A stretch of 5,694 bases of DNA, taken from positions 1 through 5,694 of the forward strand of contig DAOWFY010000141.1 in NCBI GenBank assembly GCA_030637775.1. The letters run 5' to 3'. The notes under the pieces were generated by a model, which worked only from the letters and a program-made list of their open reading frames with translations, was not told the origin of the DNA and made no database searches. This DNA comes from a bacterium (GTDB taxonomy: Bacteria; Ratteibacteria; UBA8468). Below, in pieces: positions 1-5,015 of the stretch. Position 1 is the stretch's first letter, and each line of letters starts with the position of its first letter. The translations under genes and the position numbers were made by a program.

Positions 1-756
1 ACTGATCCGGAGCTGGAGATCTCTTTAATCAGGGCTCAGGAGATACCCGGTTATGTGGAGAAAGGAGCTCTCGACGCGGGGATCACAGGGAAAGATTGGA
101 TTTTGGAGACAAAAGCAAAGGTTAAGGAGATAAAAAAACTCCCCTATACCAAAAGCGGCATTGGCTCAGTCAGGTTAGTAATTGCTGTCCCAAAAGGCTC
201 GAGCATTAAGAAAATCTCTGATTTAGAGGGAAAGAGTATTGCTACAGAATTTGTCAATATTACTAAAGACTATTTAAAGAAAAAGGGAGTAGTCGCAAAA
301 GTGGAATTTTCCTGGGGGGCTACCGAAATCAAGGCGGGTAAGTTGGCAGACGCTATCTGCGAACTTACCGAGACCGGGAGGACTCTTGCGGCACACAATC
401 TAAAAATTATTGGAACTATTCTCCAATCGACCACAAGACTTATTGCCAATAGAAATAGTTTTCAAGATCCCTGGAAGAGAAGGAAGATCTCCGATATTGT
501 GCTACTTTTAGAGGGCGCTTTATTAGCAGAAAAAAAGGTAGGGCTGAAACTTAACATTGAAGAAAAGAGATTAAAAAAACTTCTTTCCGTTTTACCGGCG
601 CTCCGTAGACCGACAGTCTCCTCCTTGAGCGAGAAAGGTTGGTGTGCAGTGGAGGTGATTGTTGATAAGGAGAAAGTAAAAGATCTTATTCCCCGGCTTA
701 AAGAGGTTGGTGGTCAGGGAATTATTGAGTATCCATTGAATAAAGTAATTTATTAA
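1..756 (+). CDS. hisG: ATP phosphoribosyltransferase, long (HisG_C-bearing) form, 5'-truncated by window edge
   Basis: HisG catalyses the first step of histidine synthesis, joining ATP and PRPP to give phosphoribosyl-ATP in the cytoplasm. The reading frame is open from base 1, so the gene enters from outside the window and the GTG at 55 is internal. The visible 251 residues begin TDPELEISLIRAQEIP. They contain the family motifs DAGITGKDW (about residues 25-33), the PRPP-binding segment CELTETGRTL (about 121-130) and STTRLIANR (about 143-151). After the catalytic part, about 80 residues starting near GLKLNIEEKR and ending in GGQGIIEYPLNKVIY match the C-terminal ACT-like regulatory domain. This marks the long, histidine-inhibited form that works without HisZ. 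Compared with the usual 285-300 residues, about 35-45 N-terminal residues are missing. No other his gene follows, so this is either the end of a his cluster or a lone hisG. Identity is very secure. Confidence 0.96.
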   Translation, partial: TDPELEISLIRAQEIPGYVEKGALDAGITGKDWILETKAKVKEIKKLPYTKSGIGSVRLVIAVPKGSSIKKISDLEGKSIATEFVNITKDYLKKKGVVAKVEFSWGATEIKAGKLADAICELTETGRTLAAHNLKIIGTILQSTTRLIANRNSFQDPWKRRKISDIVLLLEGALLAEKKVGLKLNIEEKRLKKLLSVLPALRRPTVSSLSEKGWCAVEVIVDKEKVKDLIPRLKEVGGQGIIEYPLNKVIY

Positions 757-766
757 GGAGGAGGAG
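757..766 (+). promoter_or_regulatory. strong Shine-Dalgarno for the 31-residue basic protein
   Basis: A purine run GGAGGAGGAG follows the hisG stop codon immediately and lies 3 bases before the ATG at 770. Its GGAGG cores sit 5 or 8 bases from the start. This is the best ribosome binding site in the left half of the window and is the main nucleotide-level reason to accept the very short gene after it. Confidence 0.8.
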
Positions 767-769
767 AAA

Positions 770-865
770 ATGCCTTGCGGGAAAAAGAGGAAAAGGGCAA
801 AGATGTCAAAGCATAAGAGGAAGAAGAGACTGCATGCCCAGAGGCATAAGAAGAGGAAAAGATAG
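770..865 (+). CDS. small basic ribosomal protein, AURKAIP1/COX24 (mS38/bS22-like) family
   Basis: This is a 31-residue protein beginning MPCGKKRKRAKMSKHKRKKR and ending RHKKRKR. Of its residues, 18 are Lys or Arg and 3 are His. The pattern (GKKRKR, then a K-M-x-K-H-K-x-KKR core, then R-H-KK) matches the short AURKAIP1/COX24 domain. In mitochondria this domain is the C-terminus of small-subunit protein mS38. In bacteria it occurs as stand-alone proteins of about 30 residues, including mycobacterial bS22 and, from memory, near-identical MPSGKKRKR-type proteins in Bacteroidota. The expected role is binding 16S rRNA in the 30S subunit; that is family knowledge, not shown here. The start is fixed by the strong GGAGG site 5-8 bases upstream. 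It sits 13 bases after hisG and 3 bases before the TPR lipoprotein, so it is probably co-transcribed with both. At 96 bp it is easily missed by gene callers. Confidence 0.82.
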   Translation: MPCGKKRKRAKMSKHKRKKRLHAQRHKKRKR

Positions 866-868
866 AGA

Positions 869-2230
869 ATGAAAAGAATTATTTTTTTATTGCTTTCTTC
901 TCTCATCTTTTTTTCTGGCTGTAGCGTAGGTAAAACCTATCTTAACAAAGATAGCGCCTATAAGCTTTATTCTCAAGGTCTGCTTTACGAAAATGAAGGA
1001 AAGAACCGAGTGGCTATTTCCTATTATCAAGAGGCTCTTGCCAGCGACCCTTCCTCAGTAGAAATCCTGAGTAAATTAGCTATCGTCTACCTAAAGACAG
1101 GTTCTTTAAAAAGAGCAAAAAATTTTTTCTTCCTTGCTCTAAAAAAGGATCCGGAGGACAAGAGAGCGCTTCGGGGACTGGCGCTTCTTTATCTTATACA
1201 AAAAAAGGTAAATTTAGCGATAGACCAATATGAAAAATTGGTGCAGCTGTATCCCAAAGATGTTTCTTCGTATCTTGCTCTTGCTGACCTTTATAGCAAG
1301 AAAGGAAATCTTCCAGAAGCCCTTCAATTCTATCGGAGAATCATAACTTTTTCTCCAGAAAATGCTGTTGTCCACTATAACTATGGACTTCTTTTAGAGC
1401 AATCTGATAAGAAAGATGCAGCAGAAAGAGAATTAAGGAAGGCGATAGAACTCCAGCCAAACTTTCTCAGAGCACACCTTGCTCTTGCCATCATTTATGA
1501 AAAGCAAAAGAAGTATCCTCCAGCAATTACTCAATATCGGAAGGTCTTGGATCTGAATGAAAAGAGTCCTCTCATTTATCAACAGCTTGCCCGTCTCTAC
1601 TTAGAGGTAGATGAGACAAAAGAGGCAAAAAAAATTCTTGAGAAAGCAGTAAATTTGGGAATAAAGGATTGGCAGATTTACTGCAGTTTAGCCTTTATTT
1701 ACTATCAGGAGGAGAAATTAAATTCAGCCCGGATGCTCCTGGAAAAAGCTCTTTCTTGGGAGAAGAATAGCACCATCTATTTTTATCTTGCTCTAATTTT
1801 GGATAAGGAAGATAAAAAAGAGGAAACAATCAGCCATTTAAAGGAAGCGATAAGATTGGATTCCAACAGCCACTTGGCATTAAACTACCTCGGCTATCTC
1901 TATGCCGAAGAGGGCATTAACCTGAAAGAAGCAGAGAAATTAGTGAAGAGAGCAGTGAGATTAGAACCTGATAATGGAGCCTATATCGACAGTTTAGGCT
2001 GGGTCTATTTCAAAATGGGGAAGATAAAAAAAGCAAGAATCCTCTTAGAGAAAGCGGCCGCTTTGGAGAGGGACGCGGAGATATACGAACATTTAGGAGA
2101 GGTTTATTCCAAAAGCCGTCTCTATTTGGATGCTCTGGCATCTTTCGCAAAATCCTTAGAACTTAAGCCTTCAGAGAAAATCAGAAGAAAACTGGAGTCC
2201 GTCTATAAATTAATAAGAGATGAGCATTAA
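869..2230 (+). CDS. TPR-repeat lipoprotein with about 12 tandem TPRs
   Basis: The 453-residue protein starts with a lipoprotein signal: MKR, a hydrophobic stretch, then FFSGC with Cys18 as the predicted lipidated residue. Residues 28-436 divide cleanly into about 12 tetratricopeptide repeats of 33-36 residues (28-63, then roughly 64, 98, 132, 166, 200, 234, 268, 301, 335, 370 and 403 onward). Many carry the A-x-x-x-Y...A...Y/L-x-x-A-L...P signature. Repeats 10-11 hold the ALNYLGYLYAEEG...DSLGWVYFKMG pattern common in Gram-negative envelope TPR proteins. A basic tail of 17 residues closes it. TPR arrays bind partner proteins, so this is probably a membrane-anchored scaffold in the periplasm; the partner cannot be read from the sequence. 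The Shine-Dalgarno is weak (GAGG 12 bases upstream), and the start lies 3 bases after the preceding stop, suggesting translational coupling. The 3' end overlaps nadK by 11 nt. Architecture is secure, specific role unknown. Confidence 0.92.
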   Translation: MKRIIFLLLSSLIFFSGCSVGKTYLNKDSAYKLYSQGLLYENEGKNRVAISYYQEALASDPSSVEILSKLAIVYLKTGSLKRAKNFFFLALKKDPEDKRALRGLALLYLIQKKVNLAIDQYEKLVQLYPKDVSSYLALADLYSKKGNLPEALQFYRRIITFSPENAVVHYNYGLLLEQSDKKDAAERELRKAIELQPNFLRAHLALAIIYEKQKKYPPAITQYRKVLDLNEKSPLIYQQLARLYLEVDETKEAKKILEKAVNLGIKDWQIYCSLAFIYYQEEKLNSARMLLEKALSWEKNSTIYFYLALILDKEDKKEETISHLKEAIRLDSNSHLALNYLGYLYAEEGINLKEAEKLVKRAVRLEPDNGAYIDSLGWVYFKMGKIKKARILLEKAAALERDAEIYEHLGEVYSKSRLYLDALASFAKSLELKPSEKIRRKLESVYKLIRDEH

Positions 2231-3017
2231 AAAGGTTGTACTTTTTCCCAATCTGAAGAAGAAAGGAGTAAAGAAGGCAATTTCTTTTCTGAAAAAAAGG
2301 CTAAAGGAAAAGAAAATAAAAATAGAAAAGGAGATTTCTTCTCAGAGCGATCTTGTCATTGCTATCGGTGGCGATGGAACTATTTTGAAGGCTGCCCGAG
2401 AGATTAAGAATGGAAAGACCCTTTTGTTGGGAGTGAATTTAGGAGAGGTAGGGTTTTTGACTACGACTACTTTGGAGAGACTTAATGAGAGTTTAAATGA
2501 GATACTTACCAACAATTTCTTCATTTCTCCTCGTTTAATGCTCAAAGTCCAGGTGAGACGAAATGCTACCTCCCGGCAGAATTGCTTTTGTCTGAATGAG
2601 GTTGTCCTGATGAGGAGAGACCCAAGGGTCCTTTCCTTAAAAATCTTGGGAAGAAAAGGAAAAATAGGAGAATTTTGTGTTGATGGATTAATCATCGCTA
2701 CTCCTACCGGCTCTACCGGACATTCACTTTCTGCTGGTGGACCTCTTGTCTTTCCAGAAGAGGAGATAATTATTCTTACTCCCATCTGTTCGGTTTCTTT
2801 AGCCAGTCGTCCCCTAATTCTATCAGCGAATGAGGAGTTAAGAATTGAGATAGACTCCCCCGATGCTAATTTGACCATCGATGGTCAGAAGAATTTTCTT
2901 TTAAAGAGAAAGGATCTTCTGCTTGTAAGGAGATCTCCTTTTTCATTGAAATTAATTGATACCTCCCGAAAAGGATATTTCCGTCTTCTCCAGGAGAAGC
3001 TTGGTTGGTTGCCTTAA
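2220..3017 (+). CDS. nadK: NAD kinase (ATP/polyphosphate-dependent NAD+ kinase)
   Basis: NadK phosphorylates NAD+ to NADP+ in the cytoplasm and is normally the only source of NADP. The 265-residue protein has the family motifs in order: GGDGT at 50-54 (its Asp is the catalytic base in the family), GVNLGEVGFLT at 71-81, LNEVV with the NAD-binding Asn-Glu at 126-127, TPTGSTGHSLSAGGP at 161-175, LTPICSVSLASRP at 186-198 and DGQ at 221-223. The usual end, FRLLQEKLGW, is present, so the protein looks complete. It is slightly shorter than the typical 285-300 residues because the segment before GGDGT is compact. In the glycine-rich motif, Gly-His replaces the commoner Ala-Tyr. The ATG lies inside the TPR gene (11-nt overlap) with only a weak AAGAG before it, so initiation probably depends on coupling. 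The stop falls right at the edge of the inverted-repeat element that follows. Identity is secure. Confidence 0.96.
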   Translation: MSIKKVVLFPNLKKKGVKKAISFLKKRLKEKKIKIEKEISSQSDLVIAIGGDGTILKAAREIKNGKTLLLGVNLGEVGFLTTTTLERLNESLNEILTNNFFISPRLMLKVQVRRNATSRQNCFCLNEVVLMRRDPRVLSLKILGRKGKIGEFCVDGLIIATPTGSTGHSLSAGGPLVFPEEEIIILTPICSVSLASRPLILSANEELRIEIDSPDANLTIDGQKNFLLKRKDLLLVRRSPFSLKLIDTSRKGYFRLLQEKLGWLP

Positions 3018-3019
3018 AG

Positions 3020-3162
3020 GAGGCTCGGAAAGTTTCTTCGGCGGCACGTTTGATTCCCCCAGCGAGGGAATCTGCACTCTCGTTGCTCCTCGCTCGTCCT
3101 CTTCGAGGACACCGTGCCCGCTTCGTCGCTAACAAGGCCGCTACAGAAACTTTCCTCGCCTC
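3020..3162 (+). repeat. GC-rich inverted-repeat element (MITE/REP-like or structured RNA), about 145 bp
   Basis: Bases 3020-3045 pair with 3137-3162. There are 5 pairs, a 2-base mismatch, 11 pairs (core GGAAAGTTTCT against AGAAACTTTCC), another mismatch, one G-T wobble, then GCGGC/GCCGC. That is 21 Watson-Crick pairs in 26 positions. Inside are a 7-bp hairpin GATTCCC/GGGAATC (3052-3058 with 3066-3072), a 6-bp hairpin GTCCTC-TTC-GAGGAC (3096-3110), and an alternative 7-bp pairing AGCGAGG/CCTCGCT (3061-3067 with 3088-3094). Hand-counted G+C is about 60%, against roughly 35-45% nearby. Several frames on both strands are open through it, but the encoded peptides look like repeat translation, not protein. 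No T-run follows, so it is not an ordinary intrinsic terminator, and I see no convincing target-site duplication. It may be a dispersed miniature element or a structured leader for the ferredoxin gene; copy number elsewhere would decide. Confidence 0.7.
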
Positions 3163-3187
3163 TGAAGTAAAACACACCGAGTATATT

Positions 3188-3391
3188 ATGGCAAAGATTA
3201 TTATCGACAAAGAGCGCTGTAAAGGCTGTAGTCTCTGCATCAGTGTCTGTCCCAAAAGATTGATTGCCCTTTCTCAAGGTTTTAACTCTAAGGGCTACCA
3301 TTTTGTGAGAACTTCTGAGCAACAGAACTGCGTGGGTTGCCTCTTCTGCGCTATTATCTGTCCCGATACAGCAATTGAGGTATATAAATGA
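3188..3391 (+). CDS. 2x[4Fe-4S] ferredoxin, resembling the delta subunit of 2-oxoacid:ferredoxin oxidoreductase (KorD/VorD type)
   Basis: The 67-residue protein starts MAKIIIDKERCKGCSLC. It has two complete cluster motifs: C11-x2-C14-x2-C17-x3-C21-P and C48-x2-C51-x2-C54-x3-C58-P. Each 4Fe-4S cluster takes three Cys from one motif and the fourth from the other. The ID-x-E-RCKGC opening, the NSKGYHFV middle and the CPDTAIEVYK end are typical of the small delta subunit that passes electrons in 2-oxoglutarate and related 2-oxoacid:ferredoxin oxidoreductases. The catalytic alpha and beta subunits that usually follow are absent: a promoter and envelope genes come next. It may therefore serve an enzyme encoded elsewhere or act as a free ferredoxin. 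I chose the ATG at 3188. The frame is open back to a TTG at 3005, but those 61 extra codons are nadK tail and GC-rich repeat and do not resemble the family. The ribosome binding site is poor. Cluster binding is certain; partner is inferred. Confidence 0.9.
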   Translation: MAKIIIDKERCKGCSLCISVCPKRLIALSQGFNSKGYHFVRTSEQQNCVGCLFCAIICPDTAIEVYK

Positions 3392-3393
3392 GG

Positions 3394-3421
3394 TTGAAAA
3401 GTAGAGAAAATATATTATAAT
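3394..3421 (+). promoter_or_regulatory. predicted sigma70-type promoter for the envelope operon
   Basis: TTGAAA (3394-3399) and TATAAT (3416-3421) are separated by 16 bases: a perfect -10 hexamer and a five-of-six -35. It begins 2 bases after the ferredoxin stop, in an AT-rich spacer. A transcript starting about 7 bases after the -10 would have a leader of only about 15 nt, containing the GGGAGG site at 3433-3438 just before the ATG at 3443. This is the clearest promoter in the window and suggests that the genes from 3443 onward form a separate unit. Confidence 0.7.
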
Positions 3422-3442
3422 CACAAAATAAAGGGAGGAAGA

Positions 3443-4084
3443 ATGGAATTTGAATTAGGCTATTTGTTGGCTTTGAGCGTGGTAGGATTGGGGATCCTGG
3501 GAATTATTCTCGCTCTGCTTATCAATGAGATTAACAAGACTAAATTCATCATTTCCTTCATCCTCTCGATTATTATCTTGGGATTGGGAGGATACTATTA
3601 CTATCTCATTGGGCTTTACCAGAGCAAGAAGGGGCTGGCCGCAGGTCCCCTTAACAGAATCTTGAGAATTTATAGACCGATATCTGTAACTTTAATACCC
3701 GAAGAAGAAGAAACAGTTCCCTCGGAGTTAGAATCTAAAGTTAGGACCCATTTTATGAGTCAAGAGGAAATTGGTGTAATTGTAGAGGTGGAGGACAAGA
3801 AAAATTTTCTCAGAGAAAAGGACCATTTAAAGATTAAGAAAGGAAAGAAACTTAAAATTATTGATACTATTGTGCCCGGGGTAAAGAAAAATTTAATCAG
3901 AGTAAACTTTGTCGGTTTTGTTGGGGATCCTATAGGAATCAAGGGCGAAGACAGAGGCTATGAGATAGATACATCCTCCCTGATGAAGAAGTATGCTCTC
4001 AATAAAGAGGGAAGTTGCTACAAGATTGAAGTAATAAAAGGAAAGGAGATTATTGGGACCGTCTTTATCGACCTTGTTAAATGA
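3443..4084 (+). CDS. unrecognised two-TM membrane protein with a C-terminal soluble domain, paired with an L,D-transpeptidase
   Basis: I do not recognise this 213-residue protein by name. Two hydrophobic helices are clear, at about residues 6-28 and 34-58, joined by a short NEINKTK loop. A linker with an acidic PEEEE patch (86-90) leads to a soluble, probably beta-rich region from about 100 to 213. That region includes VNFVGFVGD (154-162), GEDRGY (168-173) and a closing IGTVFIDL strand. Topology is ambiguous: the acidic N-terminus and charged loop fit an outward-facing soluble domain, but Lys/Arg residues also follow the second helix. The start is supported by GGGAGG 4 bases upstream and by the promoter before it. 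The last four bases (ATGA) overlap the L,D-transpeptidase start, which strongly suggests coupled translation and a shared envelope or peptidoglycan job. That function is inference; being a real gene is well supported. Confidence 0.85.
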   Translation: MEFELGYLLALSVVGLGILGIILALLINEINKTKFIISFILSIIILGLGGYYYYLIGLYQSKKGLAAGPLNRILRIYRPISVTLIPEEEETVPSELESKVRTHFMSQEEIGVIVEVEDKKNFLREKDHLKIKKGKKLKIIDTIVPGVKKNLIRVNFVGFVGDPIGIKGEDRGYEIDTSSLMKKYALNKEGSCYKIEVIKGKEIIGTVFIDLVK

Positions 4085-4995
4085 AAACTAAATTAATCTT
4101 TTCTTCTTTTTTAATTATTTTCCTTTTTGTCCTTCCTCTTTCTGCTCAGGAGTCCCTTAAAAAAGAGGTTCCCGATGTTCTTGTCTCTTTATCAAGTTAT
4201 GGTATTGTCTGTGACAAATCCGCCAACAAACTTTATCTCTATTCCTCTTCGCAAGGCTCATTAAAGTTAATAAAAAGTTTCTCCTGCAGTACGGGAGAGA
4301 AAAATGGAAATAAATTCAGAGCCGGTGATAAAAGAACTCCGGAAGGAGTCTACTTCTTTACCAGAAGGCTTACCCAGGGGATATTGCCAAAACATGGAAT
4401 TATGGCCTTCCCTTTGAACTATCCTAATCTGATTGATAAAAGATTAAGGAAGGGTGGGGATGGAATCTGGCTTCATGGTGTTGATAAAAAGTTTGAGAAA
4501 GCAAAAAAATTACCGGATACGAAAGGCTGCGTTGCCGTGAGGAATAAAGACCTTTTAGAGCTGGCTGAAATTATTAAGATTAAGGAGACACCATTCATAA
4601 TTGTGGATAAGATTTCTTATGCCTCCCCGGAGATAATTGAGAAGGAAAGGGAGGAGATTAATTCGTTTATCTCTTCCTGGAAGACATCTTGGGAAAGTAA
4701 GAATATTGCCCATTATCTTTCCCTCTATTCTCAGGATTTTTACTCCCGCGGGATGGATCGAAAGAAATGGGAAAGGTATAAAGAAAAGGTAATCTCCAAT
4801 AAGAAGTTTATCAAAATTAAGATAGAAAACCTGAAAATCTTAAGGTATAGAAAAGCCAATAGATTTGGAGATATTGCGGTTTGCTCCTTTAATCAATACT
4901 ATTCTTCAGATAGGTTTAAGGATAGGTGCAAAAAAGTATTATACCTCAAGAAACAACCCGATAATTGGAAAATCTTGGGAGAAGAAGTATTATAG
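4081..4995 (+). CDS. L,D-transpeptidase (YkuD-fold, ErfK/YbiS/YafK-like) with C-terminal NTF2-like domain
   Basis: The protein has 304 residues. A Sec signal peptide (MKTK, hydrophobic core, cleavage predicted after LSA at about residue 22) sends it to the periplasm. The catalytic domain spans about 38-177. It has IVCDKSANKLYLY at the start, RTPEGVYFF (85-93), the catalytic His in WLHGVD (His132), and TKGCVAVRN with nucleophile Cys150. The 18-residue His-Cys spacing and the S/T-x-G-C-x form fit the YkuD family, which makes 3-3 peptidoglycan cross-links or attaches proteins to the wall through a Cys acyl-enzyme. Residues of about 184-304 (SFISSWKTSWESKNIAHYLS...FYSRGMDRKKW...YLKKQPDNWKILGEE) form an NTF2/SnoaL-like domain of the type seen in Cds6-like L,D-transpeptidases, probably for substrate or partner binding. 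There is no evident Shine-Dalgarno; the start overlaps the preceding stop as ATGA. Whether it cross-links, anchors or trims peptidoglycan cannot be told from sequence. Confidence 0.93.
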   Translation: MKTKLIFSSFLIIFLFVLPLSAQESLKKEVPDVLVSLSSYGIVCDKSANKLYLYSSSQGSLKLIKSFSCSTGEKNGNKFRAGDKRTPEGVYFFTRRLTQGILPKHGIMAFPLNYPNLIDKRLRKGGDGIWLHGVDKKFEKAKKLPDTKGCVAVRNKDLLELAEIIKIKETPFIIVDKISYASPEIIEKEREEINSFISSWKTSWESKNIAHYLSLYSQDFYSRGMDRKKWERYKEKVISNKKFIKIKIENLKILRYRKANRFGDIAVCSFNQYYSSDRFKDRCKKVLYLKKQPDNWKILGEEVL

Positions 4996-5015
4996 TTAAG
5001 GGAAGCTTGAGAAGA

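Noticed and set aside
881-888. T-run in the signal peptide of the TPR lipoprotein as a second phase-variable tract
   Set aside because: The frame is continuous through it and the leader and lipobox are intact, so nothing indicates slippage there.
592-906. 104-codon - strand ORF with a Leu/Phe-rich middle across hisG and the small basic gene
   Set aside because: The hydrophobic run is the complement of the Lys/Arg codons of the ribosomal protein gene. It overlaps three supported + strand genes.
2342-2878. 178-codon - strand ORF inside nadK
   Set aside because: It is a shadow of nadK. The + strand frame carries all NAD kinase motifs, and the antisense peptide shows no recognisable domain.
3096-3110. 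GTCCTC-TTC-GAGGAC hairpin as a rho-independent terminator for nadK
   Set aside because: No T-run follows the stem, and it is embedded in a larger paired structure.
3015-3171. TAAA on both sides of the hairpin element as a target-site duplication
   Set aside because: Four AT-rich bases, not directly abutting the inverted repeats at equal distance, are too weak, and the left copy is partly the nadK stop codon.
3005-3187. N-terminal extension of the ferredoxin reading frame back to a TTG at 3005
   Set aside because: The 61 extra codons cover the nadK tail and the GC-rich hairpin element, do not resemble any ferredoxin N-terminus, and the canonical start MAKIIID occurs at 3188.
2866-3424. Open reading frames on the - strand across the nadK end, hairpin element and ferredoxin
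   Set aside because: They are antisense to well-identified genes, have no plausible start signals, and are open mainly because the inverted-repeat region lacks stops in several frames.
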